This document shows positions 11,151 to 20,889 of a stretch of DNA of 34,056 nucleotides, one piece after another. The stretch lies in contig CM044510.1 of NCBI GenBank assembly GCA_024364805.1, positions 89,109,344 through 89,143,399 of the forward strand, read 5' to 3'. The position numbers were made by a program, and so were the translations under genes. How positions within the stretch are numbered: position 1 is the stretch's first letter; each line of letters begins with the position of its first letter. This DNA is from Euprymna scolopes (lineage: Eukaryota; Mollusca; Cephalopoda; Sepiida; Sepiolidae). Below the pieces are notes generated by a model, which saw nothing but the letters and a program-made list of their open reading frames with translations, made no database searches and had not been told where the DNA came from.

Positions 11151-11640
11151 AGTAGGGGTTTACGTTGGAAGATGGGGGTTCTAGGTTTATTCGATTTTTT
11201 TTCTGGAGATGTTTCATGTTGATGTTTTGGGATTTGTGGAACAGGTTGGCATACTTAGTTAGAGCAGGATAGAGAGGGAAAGTAAGAGAGAAAAAGACAG
11301 GATTTTTTGTAGCACATGAAAAGGTAAAGCCGTAACAATTACCCACTAGTATGGCATCGAGAGGCCCTACCAGAGACTACTGCATGGTCCAGAATCCATT
11401 CACCAAATGACAATACAGCAGTCCCAGTACTTTGCGCCTGCTGATAGGATAGCCTCCTTAGTGATTAATCCAAGGTTCTGGTCCCTGACTATCAGGCGGA
11501 TAACGTCAGCCCAGACGAAACGTTTACCTCCAACACCCTTACTAGTGACATATCCACAAGGATAGACATAGAGACAGAAAATTTTCCGACATTTTAGTCT
11601 ACTGTTCACCAAGTACTACCAACCTTTAAAGCAGCTTTTT

Positions 11641-12270
11641 CTTCGCCCTTTGTCAGAAAAATCACTCATTTGAATGAGGACTGAGGGACAAAAAACGAGG
11701 AGCGAGAGTTACTGGAGCTGCCGATAACACATCCACTGTATTATCTACTCTCCATTTAAAAAAAAAAATAGGGGGGAATGGGTTAAAGAGGCTTATTAAT
11801 ATATACTTATACTAAGTCCGGTGGTCAATTATCAATTCAGGGCGCTTTTGACGATAATCTCCCCTCCCATATTAATAGGTAGATGTTTTTCGCGTTATCT
11901 ATCTCGAGTTTGAATAATTCGAGCTTCACCTTATAATTAAAATCCAATAATGAAGTTTTATTAAATTGTGAAGTCGGCTTAATATTAATTTACATTTGAG
12001 TTTCGATAATTATTCAAGGTTTTCATTTGGGAGGTTCTCGTTTTCATAGGTGACTTTTTTTTCCTTCCGTTTTACATGTAACAAGACAATTTTGGTTAAC
12101 AGCATATTTGACAAAGATTTCAGAACAAAAAAAAATCAAGACAAGATAGGTAAAATTTAGTTACGAGTTTTTAAGTCAAAGCTGTAATAAGAAAACAGTT
12201 AGCGGTAATTAGTACAAATTAGGTTCAAAAGTCAGATAGAAACATTTTTTGACCTTAGCTTTCTATTAGG
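11641..12270. other. No recognisable gene (about 630 bp)
   Basis: Probably flanking DNA upstream of the LINE; AT-rich with short A-runs. No coding motif or element end was found. Confidence 0.4.
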
Positions 12271-12500
12271 AATTCTTTCTAGAATGATATCGAGTGCTTA
12301 TAGGAGGCTCAACGTTAAGGTTGCCAATCTTCCTAAGTGAAAGTATTACTGTGGAACGAACTGTGCTCGCACCTGGCACACCTAGGCTGTCAGCGCGCAT
12401 CGTTGACCAATTGGGACAACGGTCACAGAAACAAGCGTCCATCTGTGGCTTGTGCATATTTAATGACCCATGCCTGGAACCCATTGCAAACAAAAAAAAA
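12271..12500 (-). pseudogene. Possible Tc1-type DNA-binding domain remnant
   Basis: The 89-codon minus-strand frame contains 'LGVPGASTVRSTV..LRKIGNLNVEPP'. This resembles the 'LGVP-STVR...TGNLN..PRSGRP' helix-turn-helix of Tc1-like transposases. No catalytic domain or terminal repeats are visible nearby, so the call rests on one short motif and could be chance. Confidence 0.3.
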
Positions 12501-12548
12501 GAAATATTTTTCTTTAAAAAAATGACATTTGCCACAGTCAGAGAAAGA

Positions 12549-12590
<42 letters not shown>
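12549..12590. repeat. (TC)n microsatellite
   Basis: About 20 TC dinucleotides. Confidence 0.95.
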
Positions 12591-12591
<1 letters not shown>

Positions 12592-12654
12592 TTTCCCTTG
12601 CGCAGTCAATTCAAAACCTATTAAACTAAAAAACTAGAAAATATAGAGAGAGTC

Positions 12655-13060
12655 CTAGCGACTATACAAACAGTTCCTATTTACAATGCCTCCCCACGGG
12701 ACAGAGTTAGACACCAGGGTCGTTTTTTAATGTGGAGAAAAAATAAATAAAAATAAAAATTGTCTCAGTCGTGAAGGATTTCTCCTCCACTGATAGAGAA
12801 CAAGAAATTGAAGAGCAGCATCTGAAGAACAGATGGTATTTATTTGCTCCCCCACCGAGCAAATTAGGCACAAGGCCGATTTTTAATGTGAGGAGTGAAG
12901 GGAGGGGGAAGGGAAAAAGGGGACCAGCTCCCGAGAGGTGGGAAATGGGAGCTGGTTAATGGTCAGGCATGTGGGGTTGCCTCCACATCTGGTCTTTGCT
13001 AGTCATAGCTAGTCATAGCTTGCAGCATCTGAAGAACAGATACTACACTTTGATCTTGTC
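12655..13060. repeat. Diverged tandem repeat, about 160-205 bp units
   Basis: The block 'GCATCTGAAGAACAGAT' occurs at about 12819 and 13024. The block 'CC-CCGRG...TTAG-CAC-AGG-CG-TTTTTAATGTG' occurs at about 12690-12735 and 12848-12892. A purine-rich 'gggaggggg' run and an 11-bp doublet (agtcatagct) near 13000-13020 lie between. Function unknown. Confidence 0.6.
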
Positions 13061-13606
13061 CCGAAGGCCATTAACTTTATGCCAAAATATACCTTTTTCG
13101 AACATTTTTACATTATTACAAACTTTGAACGATTTATTCATTATCCTCTTCTTGACTCGTGTGATGAATTAGCACACGTAGATATAAAAATACGTCAACA
13201 AAAAAGAACATGATTCATGATTTCCTGCTATGTTGAATAAAAATCATATTATTAATTTTTATATTCGATTTTTGTGTGCTACCGATATTGACATCCTTTT
13301 TTAATATTTTGTTTGCGTCGAGGGATTAAATAAACGTGGTCTCATTAACAACGTAACACCGGCGAAAACTGCCGCTTTAAATGCTAAGTGTACTAACAGT
13401 GATAATACTCCCCGTTGATCTGGTCCCTACTGGTAACCCGCGGGATAGGAAAGGAAAAGGTGACACATGAAAATAAAGAGGCGGCCAAATTTGAGCATAT
13501 AAAAAAGCCAGTATTTCTTTCATGACGGAAGGATTGTTTGTTTACTCGGAGTCGTTCGAACATACGATAAATGAAAAGAAAGATGCAGAAACAGGAAGAT
13601 TTTTGC
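13061..13606. other. No recognisable gene (about 545 bp)
   Basis: Sequence of ordinary complexity with no motif, RNA gene or element end recognised. Confidence 0.4.
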
Positions 13607-13874
13607 TTATTGTTTATGTTTTACGGCATATCAACCCTTTTCAGGTTATTTAATGCCGAATCCGGTGATTTGGAAAAACATTTTTTTAATAGAATATATA
13701 TTTTTTTTTCAAGTCGGTTTCTCTTAAACCCATAGTTGGGACCCTAGCAGGTACTACCACTCCGGGTCAGAGTGGACCTGGGAGCAATGGCAATTAAGGG
13801 GTGGCTCCACACTCCCCAAAGCCCGCAAGCTGGGGCCTCACCACTGGATATAGTTTAAGGCCATATCCAGGACC
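13607..13874 (+). repeat. 270-bp dispersed repeat, copy 1
   Basis: Runs from 'GTTTTACGGCATATCAACCC' to 'CATATCCAGGACCC'. Landmarks are 'ttatttaatgccgaat', 'cccatagttgggaccct', 'gggtcagagtggacctggga', 'caatggcaatta' and 'ggcctcacca-tggatatag'. Two further copies are at 23833-24107 (inverted) and 27001-27273 (same strand), all with the same borders. No ORF and no clear A/B boxes, so probably a short non-autonomous element of unknown class. Confidence 0.85.
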
Positions 13875-13910
13875 CGAAACAGAATGAGAAAAAAGAATTG
13901 TCGTTTCGTC

Positions 13911-13920
13911 TATATATATA

Positions 13921-13971
<51 letters not shown>

Positions 13972-13972
13972 C
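13911..13972. repeat. (TA)n(TG)n microsatellite
   Basis: A short TATA run is followed by about 25 TG dinucleotides. Confidence 0.95.
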
Positions 13973-14119
13973 GAGACCGTTGCAAGCTAAAGAAAAAAAA
14001 CTTCCTTTTTATTGTGCATGAGAATTTAACGGTTTTCAACAGTTAAAAGGAAAACTTTAATTTCAATAATTTAATTTCAATACTAGACCAATGAGCCACC
14101 GTCCTCTCCCCATGCTGCA

Positions 14120-14860
14120 AATATGGGCATTCCTCAGCGTGCTTAAAGAATTAAACTTCGTCATTCGGCTTTATGAAAAAAAAGGTGTGTAAAGATCTTG
14201 GATTGTGTGCTTACAATGGTCAACTTGTGCAGAAGTTGAAGCCGAATAATCATCGTTCTCGCCGTACATTTGGCGAATAGGTCGGTATTGATACACAATT
14301 TCCTGTTCAAAATTTTATTCAGTGATAAAGAATTATTTTGCTAAAATGACTTTGTCAATAAACAGAATTGCCGAATTCAGAACGATAATAATCCACAAGC
14401 TATCACCGAAACACCATTACATCCAGAAAAAAAAACAACTGTTTGGTGCGTTTTGTCGGCTAGTTGAGCCATTGACACATCGAAGTCTTTAAAGGTAATA
14501 AGGTTAAGAAGGTAAGAGTTAACAGTGCGCGATACAGCAAAATAATTACTGATTTCTCTTGCCTCGACTGGAAGGTATTAATTTTGCAAGCATGTGGTTT
14601 CAGCAGGACGCACTTACATGCAACATAGATCGTGATGCGATCGATGTACTAAGATACACACTAGATGAATTAAATTTTACTAATTTGACACGTCTACTTT
14701 CCACCTCGTGCGTGCGATTTAACACTAGAAGGTTATTTACTTTACACGGATGTAAAGTCTCATGTCTACGCTGATAATCTAGACACAATAGACTATTTTG
14801 CAGACATCTGACGCGCTGTCGCCGAAGTACAGTCTAATTTAATTCGTATCGGACCTTTAC
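14120..14860 (+). pseudogene. Tc1/mariner transposase remnant (WGYVKS-VYAD type)
   Basis: Plus-strand frames give, in order, 'VQKLKPNNHRSRRTFGE', 'FSDKELF', 'FVNKQNCRI', 'NPQAITETPLHPEKTTVWCVL', 'VNSARYSKIITDF', 'LPRLEGINFASMWFQQDALTC', 'AIDVL', 'CDLT' and 'VKSHVYADN-DTID'. This is the order of the DDE domain in a Tc1/mariner subgroup whose members carry a WFQQDGA-C box and end PLD-FLWGYVKS-VYAD. The transposase would excise and insert its own element. Several frame changes and stops are present and the aspartate of QQDA is retained. No terminal repeats were located. Subgroup name uncertain. Confidence 0.8.
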
Positions 14861-14985
14861 ATTGCGCCATATATGCGCGAGCCGCGGGGAATATACGCGG
14901 AGAATATATGCAAAAGGCCATCATAGGAATAAACCTCATATTTTTACAATGAAAATATGTTTGTTTGTTTTACTTATATTTTATA

Positions 14986-15250
14986 TTCGCTGCCTCTGTA
15001 AAAAATAAAATTTATAAGTCATTTACTTTCCATTTATATCATGCAATCGATGGCATTGAAAATAGCGGAGAAGTCGCTTTTTCTCCTGACTAAACATTGC
15101 TCAATTAACCCCTAAAAATGAATAATAGTTTGTTTTCATTTTACATATTAGTCAGATAGGGAAACGCCGATTAAAGATACACCAACTTTGTGCGTGTTTG
15201 TTTTATAGTTTGTTTTTTTTGTTTTTGTTTTTTGTTAATTTTTGCTGACT
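14986..15250 (+). repeat. Dispersed repeat R2-like segment, copy 1
   Basis: Shares ordered blocks with 22690-22915: 'TTCGCTGC-CTGTAAAAA', 'TTTATAA-TCA-TTACT', 'TTAACCC-TAAA-AATGAATAATAGTTTGTTTT', 'CCAACTTTG-G', then a CATA-rich end. Both copies are on the plus strand. No coding content. The class is unknown, and the name is only a label for this window. Confidence 0.65.
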
Positions 15251-15254
15251 ATAC

Positions 15255-16395
15255 ATACATACACACCTTGACAATGGCTCTATTGAAGACGTTGAAGAAG
15301 GTGCTGTCTATAAATACCTGGGAATAGAGGAAAATAAAACACTTGGACATGGAAAGATGAGAGAAAAAGTGAAGGGAAAATACTTCAAGCGACTTTAAAA
15401 TAATCCTCTCATCAGAACTATCACCAAAAAACAAAATTATTGCCATCAATCAATTGGCAATACCCGTTGTCTCTTATGGATTTGGCATAATCAATTGGCC
15501 ACAGAACTGCATCAATAACCTTGACGTAAAAACTCGGAAAATGCTGGGCCCTTCATAAAGTCATTTACAAACATCAGTGCATGGACAGGTTGTACTTACC
15601 ACGGAGAGAAGGTGGTTTAGGCCTTACTGAAATAAACCACGCATACCGAGATTCAATGGTAAGCATAGGCCAATATATCAAATGTTCTTCTGATCCCAAA
15701 ATAAAAATGGTGAATGAACATTACACCAAAAGTCTGCCTCAGCAGACGTCAACTAAAAAGCTTTGTGAAAATTTCAGTCGTAACACACTGGATAATACAA
15801 TAGAAGAATATGACAACCCAGCAACCCTAATCGAGAGAGGAGTATACAAAAAGGGAACTGAAGACAAGACTAGAAGGAGGGCAACAATATAAGAGAGCAG
15901 ACAGGTTCATAGAAGAACTGAACCAAAACTACATTGACAAGGTGGCTTCACTACAATGGCTTAAAAGTGACAAATTTCCATTTGATGAAGAACGATTAAT
16001 TTTAGCTGCACAAGACCAAGGCTTACTCACAAATGGATCTAAGAAAATGGCTGGTCTATAAAAAACCGACCAATGCAGATTCTGTCACTCGGCTGTTGAA
16101 AGCCCAAGCCACCTAATGTCTGGATACAAGATCCTTCTAGCCGATGGTCAATACACTGTCCACCACAAAAAAGTATGTAGAAACTTACACTGGAAGATCT
16201 GTGGAGAGATGCAACTAGATAGGTCATCGAACGTCTGGGAACATGAACCACCACCGATAAAGGGAACAGTGACTAAACTTAAAAGAGTCCTCGGATATGA
16301 AATTAAACTGTAATAGAATCAAGTGTTAGCCCCAGGAAGGAGCCCCTTGATCTCTGTAAACTAACAAAAGTAAAATAAAAAAGAGAGAAAAAAAA
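15255..16395 (+). pseudogene. 3' part of an R2/R4-type LINE (CCHC knuckle)
   Basis: Plus-strand frames give 'GAVYKYLGIEENKTLGHGKMREKVKGKYFKRL', 'LSSELSPKNKIIAINQLAIPVVSYGFGIINW', 'MDRLYLPRREGGLGLTEINHAYRDS', 'CRFCHSAVESPSHLMSG' and 'HHKKVCRNLHWKICGEMQLD', then 'EHEPPPIKGT'. Thumb and linker followed by a CCHC zinc knuckle is the C-terminal layout of LINEs with a restriction-like endonuclease (R2/R4/NeSL-like), which is established knowledge; the exact clade is inference. The RT catalytic core is missing (5' truncated), the frame changes at least three times, and the nuclease PD..D motif is not present in this copy. It ends in a 3' UTR with A-rich tail near 16395. Confidence 0.75.
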
Positions 16396-16419
16396 AACAA
16401 ATATTCTTTATAAAGTAAA

Positions 16420-17388
16420 CTAGCAGTTCAGTCCGGCTTTCCTCGGGCCCTATGTACTGTTCATAACTTTATATGCATATGTATACATTAAAAAGTGTGC
16501 ATATGTACTGCCTTTCTATATAATAGGCTTCCTTAACTACCATAGAGAAAAGGTGGTAAAGACAACAACGGTCAATTCTTTTTTACTTTGACCCCAATTT
16601 TAACTCCTTAACTTTGCTTGTTTTGGGCTCAAATCAAATTAAAATATTTGACCCATGTCCAAATAATCTACATCTAAAATATCAAGTGTTTAGACCCAAA
16701 ATTGGCGGAGGAGTTTGGTAGAATTTGCAAGGGTCAACTCTTACAACCTTGACCGATTGGCAGCGAAATCTTTGCTCAAAACCTGACTGAAAAGCTTGCT
16801 GCATCTGAATACCCTTTATGTATAATTTCAAATGTTTAGATTCAAAATTGGCTGAATAGTTTGCTAGAGACCGCAAACGTAAAATCTTTTAAACTTTGAC
16901 CCATTAGAAGCCAAATTTTCGACCAAAAAATCGATTGAAAAGCTTGCTCTATCTGAATGCACTTTATGTAAAATTTCAAATATTAAGACCAAAAATTGGC
17001 TGAGTAATTTGGTAGAGACAGCAAAGGTCAACTTTTTTTAAAAAATTGAGCCTAATTTTGACCCCTTAGCATCTATTGTTTTGGGCTCAAATCAAATTAT
17101 AAATTTAGATCCATGTCCAAAGAAGCTATATCTAAAATTTCAAGTGTTTAGATCCAAAATTGGCGGAGGAGTTTGCCAGAGTTCTCAAATGTCAATTCCT
17201 TGAACTTTGCAACCTTTTAATAGCCGAATTTCCGGCCGAAAACCAATTAAAAAGCTTTTCCCAACTCTCAATAGCCTGTATGGCAAATCTCGAATCTGTA
17301 GACCAAACATTGGCAGAGTTATTGCGTAGGGAAATGCAAACAGACAGCCAGACACACACACACAAACACACATCTTCATTTTTATAGA
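16420..17388 (-). mobile_element. Complete non-autonomous Helitron (element D), 969 bp
   Basis: Read on the minus strand it starts TCTATAAAAATGAAG at 17388 after an A and has a TGTG/TCTG-rich leader. It ends with a degenerate hairpin (CCCGAGGAAAGCCGGAC) and CTAG at 16420-16423 followed by T. No target duplication, as expected for Helitron insertion between A and T. It holds four diverged copies of a roughly 150-bp internal unit, each with 'ccaaaattggc-gag-agttt' (near 16693, 16840, 16986 and 17150). Elements A and C near 31-32 kb have only one or two units. It encodes no Rep/helicase and would need one from elsewhere. Confidence 0.8.
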
Positions 17389-17405
17389 TGTATAAATTGT
17401 TAGAC

Positions 17406-17452
17406 ATTGCATCACACTTTGCACTGGGCCACTTTAGAAGATTATTGGTGCT
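17406..17452 (+). repeat. Short dispersed segment (copy at 23649-23692)
   Basis: 'TTGCATCACA' followed by 'CACTTTAGAAGAT-ATTG' is shared with 23649-23692. Both follow a repeat or microsatellite. Origin unknown. Confidence 0.5.
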
Positions 17453-17519
17453 ATTTCTGAAAAGTATAGACAGAGTTTTTAATATAGAAAGTAAAAATTA
17501 ACTCAATTATTTTATGTTT

Positions 17520-18460
17520 CCAGCTATGGCAGCACTTCAAAGGCCAGCAATGACCAAGATCTTTCTGATTCTTTCTTTTTTGATCTTGAGAACGTGGCGC
17601 AATGGGGAAAAGGGCGGTTGGTTAATTTTAATGCATCGAAAACCAAGCTTTTCTCCGTTCATTATAATCGCTCTGTTCCCCACCACGCCCGAATTTAAAT
17701 GATTGGTCATCTTCCTGGGGAAGGACCATGTATAGACAAGCGTCTGAAACTAGATTTCACTCCCGTTCTGAACTGAATCACATGCATCAAATCTGTTGAC
17801 AAAATCGCTGGGAAAATAGTCGGATCACTATCGCTCGAATAGGTACCTCACTGTCGATGCACTCCTCTACCTGTATAAGATGCAAATGTGCCCTAAAATG
17901 GAATTTAGATGCCACATCTGGGCAAGAGCTTCCTGGCGCATTTATCCTGCCTTAATAGAGATCAAAGCCGACTTCGAAACCTAGTAAATAATATCCTTTT
18001 TCTATTCCCTGCAACCTTTTCCCCAGAGAAGAGACGTCGCGGGCCTGTTTCTGCTCTATTGTTATTTTCATGGAAAGTGCTCGACTGAAATCCAATCTAT
18101 GATCCCCCTTGCCAAATTTTAACAAGAAAGCACTCGAATAGCTACAACCACTATATAAAATTTTCCTCACTCTCTATCTGTGCCTGAATCTAAACGCATA
18201 TTCCATGAACAAAGCTTCTTTCTCAGGACTGTCTGCTTATGTGACACTGTTTCGCTGGCCTGATTTCCAGTTGAATACAGCATGGTGATCTTCAAGTCTA
18301 ATGTAAATAAGTTCCTGGTTGACCGTTCATATAAATAAACAAAGTCTTACCCAATTTATACCATTAGTGATTACTACAGCACCACCTTACATTCATTAAC
18401 CCTGAATAATTATCCTCGAGTGGCATTCGGGTCTTGATAAGTGGTGACTCCCAAGTAAAA
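17520..18460 (+). pseudogene. Second copy of the 8-11 kb LINE, 5' truncated
   Basis: Plus-strand frames match the C-terminal part of the LINE at 8.3-11.6 kb: 'LSDSFFFDLENVAQWGKGRLVNFNASKTKLFSV', 'DKRLKLDFTPVLN', 'CIKSVDKIAGKIVGSL', 'NRDQSRLRNLVNNILF', 'TFSPEKRRRGPVSALLLFSWK'. It starts just after where the YADD box would be and ends with 'TTGATAAGTGGTGA-TCCC-AAGTAAAAAAA' near 18450. Stops and frame changes are frequent, so it is older than the 8-11 kb copy. Confidence 0.8.
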
Positions 18461-18602
18461 AAAAAAAGAGATAAATATCTTTTGAAAAATTACTGTTTTT
18501 GAAGATGTTGTGTGGTACGCAAATTAAAAAAAAAATGTCCGTATTAAAAGTTTCATGATTCTTGAGACCCTTATTTTTCACAGTAACGTCCAGTTTCATT
18601 TC
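18416..18602 (+). repeat. Duplicated segment, copy 1 (LINE 3' tip plus flank)
   Basis: About 187 bp is repeated in direct orientation at 19680-19866. It comprises about 40 bp of LINE 3' end, its A-run and about 140 bp beyond it ('gagataaatatctttt', 'ttactgttt', 'atgttgtgtggtac', 'aaaatgtccg', 'catgattcttgag'). Confidence 0.9.
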
Positions 18603-19371
18603 CCTGGAAGATATATGTGTTTTCTACAAGTAAAACCTATTATCGGGATCAAATAGGAAATAAATTAGGTAGAACGAGTTTCGATATTTCCAACGGTAGC
18701 ACGGCGTCAGGCGGACGAGTATTTTTGGAATTATTATGATAGATAAGTCGATAGTCTATTACTGTCGGAAAATTATAGCGACAATTCGTTTGGTCGCGCT
18801 GTTGTCAGAACCGCCTTCTGATATAGCATTCAGATATTCTATATTTCTTAATGGAACATAACTCGCTTAAAGTATTTGAACACGTGCTGGGTTGGTTGGC
18901 GTTTACAAACATGCTACAGAATTAATATTAACTAAGTTTTCATTCTTTCTATATCATCAAACCTCCTTAGCAACACTTTACCATTGCACGGGGTTTTCTT
19001 GTAATTTATTGGCTGGTGCATGAATCTATTACAGTGCGCATCAAAAGGACGTTCTGAATTGATAGTTTCCGCACTGTCTGCTCAGACACCGTCACTGGGA
19101 AGGTTAAAGTGGCTACTTTGTTTACCTCACAGATTTACAACAAAGGTTTTCCATGTTTGAATCAAGCTCGTTTTGCAGAAATACTTAGGGATGTTTCCAA
19201 CCTTCATCTGAGCCCTCCTGTAAGTTACCAATGTCTTTCTAAAAAAAACACAGTCATCTGAAAATTGTTAATGCCCAAAATTAATTTAATTAATAGAATT
19301 CTTTTTTGAGATCAATAACTTACATTTGCATCTACCATTAAAATACTTGTAACATTGCAAGAATTATTTTG
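18603..19371. other. No recognisable gene (about 770 bp)
   Basis: Ordinary-complexity sequence without recognised motif. The block around 18960-19200 is less AT-rich, but no frame is open for more than a few dozen codons. Confidence 0.4.
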
Positions 19372-19680
19372 GATATATTTTATTTATTTATTTGCGGACT
19401 GTTATCATCATCTTTATCGTTGTTGTTTCATGACGTTTCGGCCAACTAATCCTCTGGCCTTCCTCAGGTTGTTAACCGCGACGGGATAGAAATGCTGTAT
19501 CCTTAACTTTATCTTCAGTAATTACTACCTTCCATATTGTCGTCGTCTCACCATGTTTTGGGCAACTAATCCTCTGGGCGGCTTACGATAGGATTGAAAC
19601 CGCTATCTTCTGACAATACTCACATGGAACTATGGAGATTCAACGTCCCTATCCACTGCACTATGTGCTCCGAAGGGCGA
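19372..19680 (-). repeat. tRNA-headed SINE carrying a hammerhead-like motif
   Basis: Read on the minus strand from about 19680: a tRNA-like head with A box TAGTGCAGTGG (19653-19663) and B box GGTTTCAATCC (19591-19601); a degenerate 'cagaggattagttgcccaaaac' block; 'aattactgaagataaagtta'; then the motif CTGAGGA / GGCCA...TGGCC / GAAACGTC at 19427-19469; and a tail AAATAAATAAATAAAATAT. Pol III boxes plus an A-rich tail indicate a SINE. The A-B spacing is long, as in Ser/Leu-type or remodelled heads. Partial copies are at 20400-20440 and 20465-20630. Confidence 0.6.
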
Positions 19681-19866
19681 TCAAGTGGCATTCAGGCGTT
19701 TATAAGTGATGACTCCCAAGTAAAAAAAAAAAGAGATAAATATCTTTTTAAAAAATTACTGTTTATGAAAATGTTGTGTGGTACACAAATAAAAAAAAAA
19801 ATGTCCGGATTCAAATTTTCATGATTCTTGAGCCCTTTATTTTTCACAATAATATCCACTTTCTTC
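19680..19866 (+). repeat. Duplicated segment, copy 2
   Basis: Direct copy of 18416-18602, beginning 'AAGTGGCATTC' and including the LINE tip 'gacTCCCAAGTAAAAAAA' and the same downstream flank. It abuts the SINE on its left and Helitron-like sequence and the assembly gap on its right. Confidence 0.9.
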
Positions 19867-19920
19867 ATTTCCCCGAAAGGTGTGTGGGGGTATGAGTTGA
19901 GCAAAAAAAAAAAAAAAAAA
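19855..19920 (-). mobile_element. Possible Helitron 3' region running into the gap
   Basis: 'ggtgtgtggggg-atgagttgagc' followed by an A-run resembles the sequence just inside the hairpin of the family 2 Helitrons ('gtgtttggaggtgtgagtgttgagcaaaaa'). Hairpin and CTAG are degraded. It is cut by the Ns. Confidence 0.35.
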
Positions 19921-20399
19921 NNNNNNNNNNNNNNNNNNNNNNNNNNNNNNNNNNNNNNNNNNNNNNNNNNNNNNNNNNNNNNNNNNNNNNNNNNNNNNNN
20001 NNNNNNNNNNNNNNNNNNNNNNNNNNNNNNNNNNNNNNNNNNNNNNNNNNNNNNNNNNNNNNNNNNNNNNNNNNNNNNNNNNNNNNNNNNNNNNNNNNNN
20101 NNNNNNNNNNNNNNNNNNNNNNNNNNNNNNNNNNNNNNNNNNNNNNNNNNNNNNNNNNNNNNNNNNNNNNNNNNNNNNNNNNNNNNNNNNNNNNNNNNNN
20201 NNNNNNNNNNNNNNNNNNNNNNNNNNNNNNNNNNNNNNNNNNNNNNNNNNNNNNNNNNNNNNNNNNNNNNNNNNNNNNNNNNNNNNNNNNNNNNNNNNNN
20301 NNNNNNNNNNNNNNNNNNNNNNNNNNNNNNNNNNNNNNNNNNNNNNNNNNNNNNNNNNNNNNNNNNNNNNNNNNNNNNNNNNNNNNNNNNNNNNNNNNN
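19921..20399. other. Assembly gap (479 N)
   Basis: A run of N. It begins directly after a long A-run and is flanked by related SINE sequences, so repeat collapse is a likely reason. ORFs spanning it are meaningless. Confidence 1.
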
Positions 20400-20440
20400 G
20401 CGGACTGTTATCCTCATCTTTATAATTGTTGTTTTACGAG
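20400..20440 (-). repeat. Truncated SINE tail copy
   Basis: 'GCGGACTGTTATC-TCATCTTTAT' followed by '-TTGTTGTTTT' repeats 19392-19426 in the same orientation. It is cut off by the gap on its left. Confidence 0.7.
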
Positions 20441-20464
20441 GGATTTATAAGACAAAAAATATCC

Positions 20465-20632
20465 AATTCAGCAATTACTGAAGATACAGTTAAAGATCCA
20501 GCGTTCCTATCCCGTCACGGTTAGCAACCTGACGAAGACCAGATGAATAGTTGGCTGAAACGTTGTGAAACAACAACTATAAAGATAAGGATTATAATCG
20601 GCAAATAAATAAATAAAATATATAAAAAATTA
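20465..20632 (+). repeat. SINE body copy with hammerhead-like motif
   Basis: Inverted relative to the copy at 19372-19520. It reads 'aattactgaagatacagtta', 'cctatcccgtcacgg', then GCAAC-CTGACGA, stem II (GACCA...TTGGCT), GAAACGTTGTG at 20524-20567, and the tail GCAAATAAATAAATAAAATA. The core here is intact (CUGACGA and GAAA). The tRNA-like head is absent. Confidence 0.7.
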
Positions 20633-20889
20633 ATCTTTGGAACTTTACAAGTATTTTAATTGTAGATACTCCGATGAAATACACATCCTTGCAACCCCTC
20701 GACGGAAAGACCTTCGACATAATAAAAAAAATGTAATCAGGAGTCAATACAAGAAAAAAATAGACACAACTTGGGTGGAGAGAGGTGTAAAAAGAAAAGT
20801 TTAAGCGAGCGGTAAAATAATTCAGTTTTAAAAGAAAAAAAATTCAATTGCGTAAACCTCGAAATAAGAAAAAAAAAAAAAGAAAAAAA
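20633..20889. other. A-rich unassigned stretch
   Basis: Contains many A-runs. It may include the decayed 3' end of the neighbouring Helitron, but no hairpin plus CTAG is readable. Confidence 0.4.

Larger units (their letters stand above)
8296..11640 (-). mobile_element. Non-LTR retrotransposon (LINE), Jockey/CR1-like, degraded
   Basis: A 3.3-kb minus-strand LINE, ordered endonuclease (about 11150-10370), linker, reverse transcriptase (about 10010-9000), C-terminal region (about 8950-8400), then a 3' end 'TTGATAAGTGGTGA...GTAAAAAAAA' at 8296-8330. APE-type endonuclease and RT in one polyprotein, with no RNase H seen, fits the Jockey/CR1 group. Two other 3' fragments of the same family lie at 17520-18460 (+) and 27335-27860 (-) and share the same 3' terminus, which confirms the end point. 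Several frame changes and stops make it inactive. Confidence 0.85.

Noticed and set aside
19541-19583. Second hammerhead-like copy in the SINE
   Set aside because: Resembles stem II and its loop, but CUGANGA is lost; counted as part of the SINE body only.
19692-20481. Two long frames spanning the Ns
   Set aside because: Most of their length is unknown sequence; the visible parts are repeat DNA.
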